Assembly: GCF_027943255.1 (NCBI RefSeq)
Contig: NC_072895.1
Coordinates: 80,540,001-80,604,000, forward strand
Length of the DNA stretch: 64,000 bases
Source: Anastrepha obliqua
Taxonomy: Eukaryota > Arthropoda > Insecta > Diptera > Tephritidae
Direction of reading: 5' to 3'
Position 1 is the first letter of the stretch, and each line of letters starts with the position of its first letter. This document shows, in pieces, positions 1 to 10,378 of the stretch. The notes under the pieces are model-generated. The model was not told the origin of the DNA, made no database searches, and saw only the letters and a program-made list of their open reading frames with translations. The translations under genes and the position numbers were made by a program.

Positions 1-858
1 GGACAGAAATAGGTGGTTATCACTTGGTGCGAGATCCGGACTATACGGTGGATGCAAAAGAACCTCCCATCCGAGCTCCCGGAGCTTCTGGCGCGTCACC
101 AAAGATGTGTGTGGCCTGGCGTTGTCCTGATGGAAGACAATTCGGCCTATGTTGATCAAAGATGGCCTCTTCTGCATGAGTGCTGCATTCAAGCGGTGCA
201 GTTGTTGGCAGTTCAGGTCCGAATTGAGCGTTTGGCCATAGGGGAGCAGCTCATAGTGGATGATTCCCTGCCAATCCCACCAAACACACAGAAGAACCTT
301 CCTGGCCGTCAATCCAGGCTTGGCCACCGTCTGGGCAGCTTCACCGCTTTTCGACCACGACCGTTTGCGCTTCACGTTGTCGTAAGTGACCCACTTTTCA
401 TCGCCAGTCACCATCCGCTTCAAAAACGGGTCCATTTTGTTGCGATTCAGAAGCGATTCGCATGCATCCATACGGGCAAAAATGTTTTCTTGCGTCAAGT
501 CGTGTGGCACCCATACATCGAGCTTCTTTTTGAATCCAAGCTTCTTCAAATGGTTTATAACGGTTTGATGACTCATGCCCAGCTCTTGGCCGATGCTACG
601 GCTGCTACTATGCCGGTCTCTTACGATCAATTCAGCGATTTTATCGCAATTTTTGACGACAGGCCTTCCGGACCGTGGCGCATCTTCGATCACCTCTGCA
701 CCAGAACGAAAACGTTGAAACCATCGTTGTGCGGTGGAAATGGAAAGTGTGTCGGGTCCATAAACTGCACAAATTTTATTGGCAGCATGAGATGCATTTT
801 TGCCTTTATCGTAGTAGTACTGTAAAATATGCCGTATTTTCTCTTTATTTTTCTCCAT
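1..858 (-). CDS. mariner transposase, open to the window edge (partial)
   Basis: This encodes the cut-and-paste DDD transposase of a mariner. The ATG is at 858-856 and 286 codons stay open to base 1, with no stop or frameshift seen. The N-terminal half has the paired helix-turn-helix DNA-binding region. The first catalytic Asp is in TGDEKW, the second in HQDNARPHTS, and the third in SPDLAPSD, giving DD34D spacing. The residue after the third Asp is Asn here but Tyr in the copy at 24.2 kb. The C-terminal ~50 residues lie outside the window, so integrity of the whole gene cannot be judged. The long plus-strand ORF at 13-825 is a shadow of this gene. Confidence 0.85.
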   Translation of the reverse strand, partial: MEKNKEKIRHILQYYYDKGKNASHAANKICAVYGPDTLSISTAQRWFQRFRSGAEVIEDAPRSGRPVVKNCDKIAELIVRDRHSSSRSIGQELGMSHQTVINHLKKLGFKKKLDVWVPHDLTQENIFARMDACESLLNRNKMDPFLKRMVTGDEKWVTYDNVKRKRSWSKSGEAAQTVAKPGLTARKVLLCVWWDWQGIIHYELLPYGQTLNSDLNCQQLHRLNAALMQKRPSLINIGRIVFHQDNARPHTSLVTRQKLRELGWEVLLHPPYSPDLAPSDNHLFLS

Positions 859-1041
859 GTTTGCGACGCTATAACTCACGAACGACTAAAAGCAAACAAC
901 AATTAATCAAACACGTGTTAGCACGTGAAAATAGCTTTAAAAAAAGCTCTAGCGTGAACCAATGCGACGAATACAACTAGAACTACGCGCTTGCAAAGAC
1001 AAGCTTGCGGAAATACCGCAAGACTTTTTTGACAACCTTAT
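1..1041 (-). mobile_element. mariner element, mellifera-like, cut by window edge
   Basis: The right inverted terminal repeat occupies about 1011-1041 and matches, in inverted form, the repeat starting at 24122 in a second copy. The transposase reads leftward from 858. The element continues beyond base 1, so its other end is not visible. About 150 bp of 5' untranslated sequence lies between the terminal repeat and the start codon. The mellifera subfamily label comes from remembered similarity of the transposase and is less certain than the mariner assignment. Confidence 0.9.
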
Positions 1042-1133
1042 ATTTATAATTTAAACTTGATTTAAATTTAATTTATAATATAAACAATTATAAATTATTT
1101 CGTAAATTAAATTAACAACTTTTACAAACGAGT

Positions 1134-1500
1134 TGCAGCCACCTCCAAAAATATTTTCGCAAATAAGCTTTCTTAAATATCTTTCATTTGACACCCATAC
1201 TGAATTATTTTAATTACTAATTATTTTTCAAACAGGTGGCAGCCCCCTTCATAAATATTTTCAAAGTTAAGATCTCATAAACCTTTTTGTTATTTGACAT
1301 CCATATTGTTATTTTTTTAGTTTTACATTTATTTTACAATATTAGTTTTACTGAACTTAACTTTTCAAGCAGGTGGCAACCCCCTCCAGAAATATTTCCG
1401 AATTTAAGCTCTCTTAAATCATGTTTTCATTTGATAGCTGTATTGTAATATTCGACTGAACTTTTTAATTTAATTTAATCTAACTTTTTTAACAGGTAAT
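1134..1500. repeat. degenerate tandem repeat, about three units
   Basis: A motif close to GGTGGCARCCCCCTCCAGAA recurs near 1134, 1234 and 1371. Each copy is followed by AAATATTT, a CTCTTAAA-like stretch and TTTCATTTGACA. The period is about 100-140 bp with heavy divergence. No coding potential is seen. Confidence 0.5.
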
Positions 1501-2940
1501 CTCTTAAGAAAACAGCCTATTTTTCAATGCAGGTTCGCAATTTGTCATTTGCGAGTGTGCAAAATTTCATGTAAATCCGTTCAATAGTTTTCGCGGGATT
1601 ATGTCAGCAACATCTAAACTTTCACATTTATATTTTTAATTACAATTTTTTTAGCGAATTTAAATTGTTTTTTTCTCCAAGCAAGAAACGAAGAAGTCAA
1701 GCCAAGCTGCAAAGCATTATTCGAGCTCAGTTATTCAAATATCGCGGTAAGGAGCTGTTATGATCTATGATTTTATGATAACTTTTATGGAGAATATGGA
1801 TGGACGATTGGAATTTGGATTTGTGCAGCGTTTACGCACAATTTAAAAAAAGAAAGATTGCACAATCTCTACCAACTACCGGGGTATTTACCTTCTGAAT
1901 ATTCAGCATAAAATTATATAAACCGTATTGAACTCAACGTAACTGAGACCCACCGTTAATGAATTGATTGTCATGATATGACAAACTTTGGAAAATAATC
2001 AAGAAAAAACGACGCATCTCTTTGTTAAACAGCAAGAAAAGGGGCTGCCTGTATCAATATCACCAACTTTCTAAGAATCCTCCGCCAAACGAGACTTTAA
2101 ATAATAAATGAATCAATATCATCGGTGTTTTTGGTAGTGATTTTTCCTCCCTTTTTTTCTCCACTTCATATTGCATCTAGGGTTCTCGACTAAGCACTGT
2201 GATGTGTGGGATAAGTGATCCCGTAAAAAGCCTTAGCATTTTTATTTTAGTTTCTCGTTTTAAATATAAGCCCAAGCTGCGCATTCATACAAGGGTTAAA
2301 AGTTAAAACCGCAAATTCCTTTCCTGTATTGCGTTACAAGAGTATGATGTGGGTACTCTTTTCATATTAATTTATATTAAATACGAATATATTAGGAACA
2401 TATATGAGAAAAGGTATTACTTTCAGAATTTCAAATAATTTTAATTTCTCATTAAATGCGTACTCGTATTAACAGTGATCATAGAATTCGGAAAATAACA
2501 GTTAAAATATATATTATGTGTGATCGATCATTATGTGTGGAAGATCATTACATTTGTGAGCTTTACATTCAAAAGGGTTAAAAATATATATTTATAATCT
2601 AATTATAACCTAATGGGTTTATAGCGTATGTGAAATCAGTTCTCAAAAATCAATGCGTTTCATTGCATTACTTTGGACGAAGGGCTTAAGATTTTAACAG
2701 GGATATTATCGTCCAAATAACGCCAAGCTATTATTTTTCGAATTTTTTATTCTAGGAAGTGCTTCCAAATTTAGGTTGGTAACTTTAATTAAGTCTATTG
2801 CTGTGGCTGGATTTTGTCGCAATTATGTAAGTTGAGAGTATCATACCGCCCGTTTGCAAAAATAACGTCATAACTAAAAAAATGTTTTTATATACATAAG
2901 TACGCCAAGGCAATGGGAATGATCAGAAGCTTTTCGTTTA
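1501..2940. other. no gene seen
   Basis: AT-rich noncoding sequence. No ORF with recognisable protein similarity, no RNA gene and no clear terminal repeats were found. Confidence 0.5.
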
Positions 2941-2954
2941 CCCCTTGACGGTTA

Positions 2955-3265
2955 ATTGGCGCGTACACCCTTTTTGGGCGTTTGGCCAAGCTCCTCCATC
3001 TATTTGTGGTGCGCGTCTTGATGTTATGCCACAAATGGAGGGACCTACAGTTCCAAGCCGACTCCGAACGGCACATATTTTTTATGAGGAGCTTTTTCAT
3101 GGCAGAAATACACTCGGAGGTTTGCCATTGCCTGCCGAAGGGCGACCGCTATTAGAAAAATGTTTTTCTTAATTTTTGTGTTTCACCGAGATTCGAACCA
3201 ACGTTCTCTTTGTGAATTCCTAATGGTAATCACGCACCAACCCATTCGGCTACGGCGGCCGCCAA
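2955..3265 (-). mobile_element. tRNA-derived SINE with 14-bp target-site duplication
   Basis: Reading on the minus strand from 3265, a tRNA-like head carries a box A (TAGCCGAATGGG, plus positions 3241-3252) and a box B (GGTTCGAATC, plus 3190-3199). These are RNA polymerase III internal promoter elements. A tRNA-unrelated body follows and ends with GTGTACGCGCCAATT. The same 14 bases, CCCCTTGACGGTTA, flank both sides (2941-2954 and 3266-3279), as expected for target-primed retrotransposition. The body looks like a repeat common in tephritid genomes; that comparison is from memory. The short ORFs on either strand here are not genes. Confidence 0.85.
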
Positions 3266-3284
3266 CCCCTTGACGGTTACCCGC

Positions 3285-3345
3285 TGCCAAAATTAGAGCA
3301 CATTTAATAGCATGAAATTACACAGACTTGCGGCCATAAGATGTT
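3285..3345. repeat. short dispersed repeat shared with 47125-47172
   Basis: The stretch around AAAATTAGAGCACATTTAAT and AGCATGAA...CACAGA recurs in diverged form near 47125-47172. It also borders the SINE insertion site, so the SINE landed in or beside an older repeat. The family is not recognised. Confidence 0.45.
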
Positions 3346-3439
3346 TCTGGTAACATTGAGCTTCAACGAGTTCGATCATAAATATAATAAAAGATTTCAA
3401 TACAAAATTAATTTTATTTTAACCATAATATCTTAGTTG

Positions 3440-4345
3440 TCGCAATTGTGTTTCTTCTTCTTCTTGACTGGCACGATAACCACTTAAGCGATTTTGGCCG
3501 AGTTTAACAAAGCGCGTCAGTCATTTCTTTCTCGTGCTCACCGGCACCAGTTGGAAACACCAAGTGAAGTCCTTCTCCGGCTGATCTTTTCTTCCTCTGC
3601 TACCGCCAGCTAGTACCGTACAGAATACTTTTAGAAACGGAGCGTTTGTTTCCATTCGGACGACATTACCCAGCCAAGGAAGCCGCTGGATCTTTATTGG
3701 CTGTACTGTGTCTATGTTGCCATTGCTCTATCGCCTGCGATACTTGACATCGTTAATGTGCAAAAGTCCAAAAATCTTGCACAGAATATTTCTCTCAAAC
3801 ACTTCAAGCGACGCCTCGTCGGATGTTGCCATCGACCAAGCTTCTGCGCCATGCGATATGACGGGCATGAAGAGAGCCTTATAAAGTGTTAGTTTTATTC
3901 GTCGAGAGAGGTCTTTACTACTATATTGCGTACTTAGTATAAAGCAGGAGAGGTGTTACGTTGGATTTTAAGGCTGATATTGTTACCCGTGTTAAAGTTG
4001 GTTCCTAAATAAACGAAGTATTTTAGAACCTCGAAATCATAATTGTCAACAGTGACGTGAGTGCCGATACGCGAGTGCACGACTGTTTGTTTGATGGCAG
4101 GAGGTACATCGTTCTGTCCTCGTTCACCACCAGCCCCATTCGGCATAAAGGCATCTCCTTTAAAATCGACAAGTGTCCATCATCGTGTGTCGATTCTCTT
4201 TTCTTCGGTATTTTCCAAGACTTGGCGTATTGTGAATATCTGTTCGATTGTGGATTTTTCAGGTCTAAAGCCATACTGATAAGGTCAAATCAGTTGTTTG
4301 ATGGTGGGCTTCAGTATTTCAAACAATACGCTCGCTAGGACATTA
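3440..4345 (-). pseudogene. RTE-type non-LTR reverse transcriptase relic (3' part)
   Basis: Minus-strand translation fragments match the C-terminal half of RTE-clade reverse transcriptases. Near 4330-4190 is YGFRPEKSTIEQIFTIRQ, a reverse transcriptase core piece. Between 4146 and 3934 is a piece with SRIGTHVTVDNYDFEVLKYF and YLGTNFNT. Further down come the equivalents of the ERKIL and PAGGR-type tail. Frameshifts, stops and an internal deletion around 4150-4190 make it inactive. The 5' half is missing, as usual for 5'-truncated LINE copies. Confidence 0.75.
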
Positions 4346-4830
4346 TGCGTGATATTTACTTATATAAGCCTATTCCCACACTAATAGGCACAGAATTTTC
4401 CGACGGAAATGGATCAGCTGATCACCAGCTGTCAACCCTCTGTCCAGCTGCAATTCTGTGTAAAAAATTCATAGCGATATCTATTTACAGTATCTCTTTC
4501 GATTAATCTCTCTTCAATTTTAAAGGGTCCGTAAACGATGGGGATAATTCCCATGAGAATAAGAATTCTTGCTCATGGCAGCAGAGCATTGAAAACATTG
4601 AAGACTTTTTTAAGATTTTTGATATTTTGTGTTCTCCCAGCAAACGCACGAGATGACCAAAGCGGCGACGAATGCGGTTTGATGATAATGAAGCAATTTT
4701 CTTTCAGGCGCTGAGCTTTTACAGGAGTCAGAAAAGCAGTTTCGAGATGTTTATAAAAAATAATTTGTCTAAAATAAGTTCGACAAAAATTATGAAATTA
4801 TGCCACATTTTATTGACAATGCAAAAATTA
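4346..4830. other. no gene seen
   Basis: AT-rich sequence. A short inverted pair (CACAGAATTTTCC near 4388 and GCAATTCTGTG near 4449) may mark a small MITE, but this was not resolved further. The ORF at 4672-4887 has no recognisable similarity. Confidence 0.35.
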
Positions 4831-4833
4831 AAA

Positions 4834-5193
4834 CTAACAATTAAGACTTATGCTCTTCGTCCATCGCTGTTCTATTATAGTTTGTAAATCCTTCATATAA
4901 TAGGATTTGTCCAAGGGATCCGAGGGAACCAAGTCTGGAGAATTGGGTGGATGTGAAACGAGTTGGAACATTATGTCCATTAATTTTGCGATCACAACTG
5001 GTGAGGCGGTATCTGGTGCGTTAACGTGATGGAAAAGGAAAATCCCTCGACTCCCTCGATTCAAACGAATACCAAGCACGAAGAAACAATCGAACTTTGT
5101 TTGTATTCTTCTAAGAGGTGCTACTAACTAAATATAACACGCCAGTTGTGCCATCTCTCTGGCTTTACACGGATTTTTCAAACGACCCTCGTA
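4834..5193 (-). pseudogene. mariner deletion derivative
   Basis: The right end near 5165-5193 reads on the minus strand as a mariner-type terminal sequence (TACGAGGGTCGTTTGAAAAA). The ORF 5079-4834 keeps only the C-terminal third of a transposase. It contains FHHVNAPDTAS, where the catalytic Asp of HDN is replaced by Val, then SHPPNSPDLVPSD and DKSYYMKDLQTIIEQRW. A section after PSD is deleted. The 5' untranslated region is joined almost directly to this last third. Confidence 0.75.
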
Positions 5194-5439
5194 CCCACAA
5201 CGGAAATAAGAAGTTAACTTGGTTTTTTAGAAAAAAAATTGGCGAGTGTGTTTAATTGGATTAGTAGATTACCTGTTTTCTTGACTAAGTTTTTTTCCTG
5301 ATTTTTTAATATTATTTAGTATTAATAAATATTATCATATCATATAATTATCATTACTTATGAATGTTTTAATTTAGAAGGCAATGACCTAACTATCGGC
5401 GTATAAAACAATATGCATCCCGGTTGAAGTGTTTGTTGG

Positions 5440-5960
5440 GAAAATGGCCCTGTTCATATGAGAGCTCTCTTCTTTATATTGGTGTTTATAATTGGACAAA
5501 TTAATTTCTTGCCGTTATCCCAGAGCTGTCGAAAATATTTTTTTGATTTATTTTTGTCCGAATATCATGTGGCATGTGGAGACATGATTTTAAAATACTT
5601 TTTGCTGTTCGGTCGTTGCCTGTGATACCTGTATGGCCGGGGACCCACATGAGTTTTACATTTGATGGTAGGCTAATTATAATAATTATTTATTATGTTA
5701 GTTATATAATTACTAATTGTAGTTACTGTAAATGGTATAGAGGATCCTAGTCAATGCGAAGCCTTTTGACGGCTTTAAAGGCAAATAAACAGTCAGTCAG
5801 TGCATATAACAATTTGTTGGTGTCTTCAGTCATAATCAAAGCTGATAGTAGACCTTGCAATTCTGCGTCAAATATACTTGCATTGTTTGGGACCAGTCAG
5901 CAGGCTACAGTGACGTCATGGGGTGATAGTTGCTTTAATATTAAATCTTGTGGTAATTTG
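5440..5960 (-). pseudogene. RNase H fragment of a non-LTR retrotransposon
   Basis: Minus-strand translation gives VKLMWVPGHTGITGNDRTAK (near 5660-5600), the typical RNase H segment of I/R1-type LINEs. Upstream, near 5900-5750, are diverged pieces resembling the earlier RNase H strands, including a DAELQGLLSAL-like stretch. Stops and frameshifts are present. It is not obviously the same family as the better preserved RNase H element at 56-57.5 kb. Confidence 0.6.
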
Positions 5961-7483
5961 TTCTGTAGATTGAATAACAAATAGATAAAACGATTTCCAA
6001 CGAGCTGGTAGACGATGATACGATTTCTTTGTCAAAAAATGCGAAAATTGATTTGAAAGACAAATCTTGTCGCATTATAAATTAAAATAAAATCACACAT
6101 AATATGGTTTTTCTGCTAGTTAAGCAAATTAAAAGTCGCAGTGAGACTGAAGAAAATTATGGTAAAAACTGTACTTACTTCAATAAATTTAAATTATATT
6201 TATTCATATTTTTCCGTTTGTGGTACAGGCCGCTATTAAAATGAAATAACAATTACACTATATCGAGTGCGTTCACTGAGAGTGCATACCAAAATATGAC
6301 TTAAATGGGTAGCTTCTGTAATTCACTTCCGAGTGAATTTCAATGCTATTACCAGAATATTTTAATGAAATTCGTTTGAAAGTGCCCGATATTATTCGTG
6401 CACGCACAAGGCGAAGTAAGCAACTAAGGTGGCGCCTTCCGAAAACCGTTATTCTATCAATCTTGGCTCACGAGTGTTGTAATACCTCATACACACTTTT
6501 ACGTCTTTTCGCTATGTAATGACAAATCTGTAAAAAGTTTGTACGTTTTCATCGTAGTACAAGCAGATGCATCTACGAGCACAAAGACTTTGCCTTTAAA
6601 GTTGGAATGCATCGGTAATTCCCTTTTTATTTTTAATTTTTCTAATTTTCACACATCTTTTATTTTTTGCTCACTACTTGCATTTGCATTACATTGCCCT
6701 GACTTCGCTCTAATCCTATTTCTACCTCCAAGCCGTTATTCGCAAATGACTTCTTTTAGTTTCGCCACAGCACTTCTGCTAGAAAGCAAATATTATAAAA
6801 AACCGCTACCATATAATTTGAAATACTCTTTGGTTTTTAACTAAAACTAAATCTGAGAATCTGACACCACCCGCCAGAGAAGTCGTTGATGTCATTGAGC
6901 CTTTCTTCTGTTTGCCTGTCGCGAGCAGCTACATTTTTTTGTAAGTAAATAATAAATCAACTCACCCACAGTCACAAAACAAGAGCAGCTGCCACATTTG
7001 TTTAGGATAATTTTATTTAATTAATTCAAAAACCAAGGGATTTTCAAATTATACAAACGCAGTTCTCTAAAAACGTCTACAACACTCGAACTAACAAACT
7101 TTTAAGTAAATTTACATAAAATCAAAAAACATTCCTAGCACAAAAGAAGGTTTTAGCGACACTAAACGGCAAACAAACTATTTTCGCGGTGTTTTGCCCA
7201 GGTAGACAGAACTCTTCTGCAGCAAGAGTTGTTGTTTAATTGCCATTACTCTTATGCGAGCGAGTTCTTTAAAGGTAACGGCGGTAGACTAACAATAACA
7301 TTTTGAACACTAAAAAATTACGACAAAAGGCAAAGAAAAGGACGAATTACGTTATACAGCCGACATGAAGTGGGAGGTAGAAACACATGACTATGGTGAG
7401 AATGGAACGGCTTTTCGTAATTTCAATTTGTGCTAACATGCTACTGTACACAGCGAAAATCAAAAATAAATAAATAAATCACC
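5961..7483. other. no gene seen
   Basis: AT-rich sequence without recognisable coding exons. A short palindromic motif (AATTCACTTCCGAGTGAATT near 6321-6340) recurs as AATTCACTTTCGAGTGAATT near 22561-22580. The meaning of this pair is unknown. Confidence 0.45.
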
Positions 7484-8255
7484 TTAAGGGGATAGATACC
7501 TGTGAAATTAAAAAAAAAAATTCTTTTTCAGAAAATGTTAATACAATCCTTTAAGAATATGTCAATAAATTTTTAGAACGTAAATTTAAGCATTTCTTAT
7601 ATTATAGATCATCAACCGTGACGACGCTATTCTTTGCGTTCGAGCACTGCGAGAGGTAGGTATACTATACCATAGTTACGTTGTATTCAAATTTTAGACG
7701 CGTTTTTCTCAAAACTATATTTTTCGCATTGGAGCACATGATAACTCGAAAAGTTATGGACCGGTCTCCCTGAAATTTTGCATACATCTGTTGTATGATA
7801 TTACTTTCTATGTGAATACAAATTTTCGAAAATTTTTCGAAAACATAATTTTTTCGAAGCAAAAATAGTAGGAAAATTCGCCCCAAAATTCATTTCTTTT
7901 TTTTTTTTTGTTTTTTTTTTTTTTTGAAGCATTTTATTCCGCGATTTTTTTCCATTTTTTTTTAGTTAATATAGAAATTATGACATTAATAAATAAAAAA
8001 AATTTGGTTTTTTGTGTTCAGGTCACTGAGGCCGATGCTACAATGCCCGCCGATTGAGAAGCCCCGTTGCGACCTTCCTGGAAGAATTAAGTGTACATCC
8101 GCCATTTTAAATGATTAAAATAAAAAAAAAGTTTATATTATTGGAATGTATGTATGCCAATTTTGAAAAAAATATATTGACTTCTTCATATTAAATAATT
8201 TTAATTAAAATCAGAGAAAATATGGCCGTTTACAGGTACATATATGTCCCCTTAA
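7484..8255. mobile_element. TTAA-bounded non-autonomous element, 772 bp
   Basis: The left end is TTAAGGGGATAGATACCTGT. The right end reads ACAGGTACATATATGTCCCC followed by TTAA at 8252-8255, so the ends form an imperfect inverted repeat with TTAA at both edges. TTAA duplication is characteristic of piggyBac-type (and Kolobok) elements. The interior is noncoding, with T-tracts near 7895-7925, and has a style similar to the elements at 25420 and 31349. No transposase is present. Confidence 0.65.
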
Positions 8256-9085
8256 TAAATTCGCCTTAGATCAAAATTACTTGCATTACTTGCCGAAGCC
8301 AGGCTCAGGAATAAAAAGTACCAAAACAATAACGCGATCATAATACGAGCCACATGTTTGACAGACGGTTTGAAGGCAAATCAAAATTGTTTAATGTTTT
8401 GGCTGGACATACAGCAGGTCATATAATGTTTCCAATGCAGCTTACTTTTGGGTTTGCTACAGGTAGCGTGTTTAAGCGTAAATACCAGCCAAAACACTTG
8501 TCAAATCCCTTACAGATATTTATTATAACTCAAAACCATTTCCAACCCATCTTTCGCAGCGCATTTGTGTTGAGTTTGTATGCATTTTTATATTTGCTTA
8601 TTGAATTCTTATGAAAACATAGCATGTCAAAATCGAGACAATTTAACTGGCTGCCGGCGTCTAAAATTTAGAAACAAGAATGAAACAAACGAATTACAGT
8701 TTAAAACCAATTTCCATCAAACACGCAGTGGAAACAGTTGACAATTCTCTCAAACCCAAGACCTGCAATCAAAGAGTTTTTCTTTGGTGGAAACGTATTA
8801 TTAGAGTGTTTATAGGACTGTCTGGATAATTCGCCATGCGTATCACTATTTCGGATTCGTTAAAGCGGCAACTTCAAGGACATTTGAAATGAGTTTTGAT
8901 GTGAAATTAGGAAATTTTGATGAGGCATTCAGAAATAAACCGTAATTATTGAACACAAAACTGACAAAACAAATAGAATGCAAAAAAGATTTTTGAATGT
9001 AAAGAAAAGAATACGGCGCCACAATTAATGTAACTAAAAAAATGTATAATATGCACTGTTTTGTTTTTGAAAATATAATATATGT
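8256..9085. other. no gene seen
   Basis: AT-rich sequence. The 86-codon ORF at 8354 has no recognised similarity and is probably chance. Confidence 0.45.
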
Positions 9086-9089
9086 AAAG

Positions 9090-9560
9090 GATGATCAGAT
9101 TGGAGGTACTTTTACCAGTACGGGTTTTTTTGGCAGATCAGATTTTGCTCAGTATTCATTAACATTTCATCATGGAAAGTCTTACGTCTCAACAACCTTT
9201 ACAAATCTACAATTGTAGGTATTACCTACATCATGGCACTGTAAAAAGTGTTTAACGCGCGCTCAGACCAACTTATGTTGTTCGGCGATGAGGCCCATTT
9301 TCGGCTTAATGGCTACGTCATAAGTAAAATTTTCGTATTTAAGCTGAAGAACAACGGTCTATGGGCTGGAGGAATCATCGTCTAAATGCTTTGTGGAGGC
9401 ATTGAGGCATTGGAAGTCAACATTACTTAAGTTATTCACGAGATACCGACCGAAGGCCTCCAGCGTCCATTCAAAATTTTAGTGGTAATATTGTATTTGA
9501 AAAAAATAAATGGCTATACGCAAAAAAAAATTAAGATTGCAAAATCAATTGGAATTTTCG
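9090..9560 (+). pseudogene. rosa-like (DD41D) transposase relic
   Basis: Plus-strand translation near 9278-9355 gives LFGDEAHFRLNGYV, matching IIFSDEAHF of the rosa-like element at 26.5-27.4 kb. GLWAGGIIV follows near 9358. A tail fragment near 9410-9470 resembles the conserved EIP...LQR segment. Reading frames are broken repeatedly and no terminal repeats were identified. Confidence 0.6.
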
Positions 9561-10378
9561 TTGCTTAATTTCAATTTACAATTCGATACCTCTAAATTAA
9601 TTACCCTTTATTAGGGATGGAAATTTTTACTTTTATACTTTTTTATTTAAAATGAAAATTATTTCATTAGTAACAAAACAGAAGACAATAATTAAATTTA
9701 TATGCGTTTAATAATATGTCTGCGTACTCAAACGGTGGACATTTGTAGTACTGTAGGTTTGAAATCCTGTGGCTCAGTATATCTTACAGTCTCTCTATTT
9801 AAATATTTATTTTTTCTTTCCATATAATAACGCTTTTTTTGTTTTATTCTTCCTTCTCTTCATTTATTTCGCTTCTAACAATAAGAGGTCTGTTAGCCAT
9901 GTCTTAGACTTAACATAGTTTTCCTAGAAACCTACTTAACACGTCATAACGATTGCACCAAAGATATTTTCCATCGTCCATACTTAGAATGTTTTGCTTT
10001 GCTTTGGCTTTAATTCCGCTTTGACGCGTTTCCATAGGTTTTACATTTGGCGACAAAAAATATATTTTGTATGGCATACCATATTATATTCGGAGGAATA
10101 TTATTCACAGAGCTATGGTAATAGAGCTCGAAGTGCTAAAACGTCTGTATTAATTGCGTGTTTTATTTATGCTAAGAGCTCGGAGTCTACACTTAATTTA
10201 CGTAACTTAATTCTTGTCCAACATATTATGCGGAAAGCTGTGTTAGGCATTAGCTAAAACTTAACTTAAAACTCTCAAGAAGCTTTAGATTTTAGATTAT
10301 TGAGTTTTGGCATTGCCAAATCTTCGATTTTATAATTTTAATTTTATGTATGCTGAAAATATTTTATTTTATGTGGCA
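9561..10378. other. no gene seen
   Basis: AT-rich intergenic sequence. The 87-codon ORF at 9994 has no recognised domain. Confidence 0.45.

Noticed and set aside
13..825. 270-codon plus-strand frame
   Set aside because: Antisense shadow of the mariner transposase; the minus strand carries the conserved catalytic motifs.
3178..3265. Possible functional tRNA gene on the minus strand
   Set aside because: Box A and B are present, but the sequence continues into a SINE body and is flanked by a target duplication, and the cloverleaf is not well formed.
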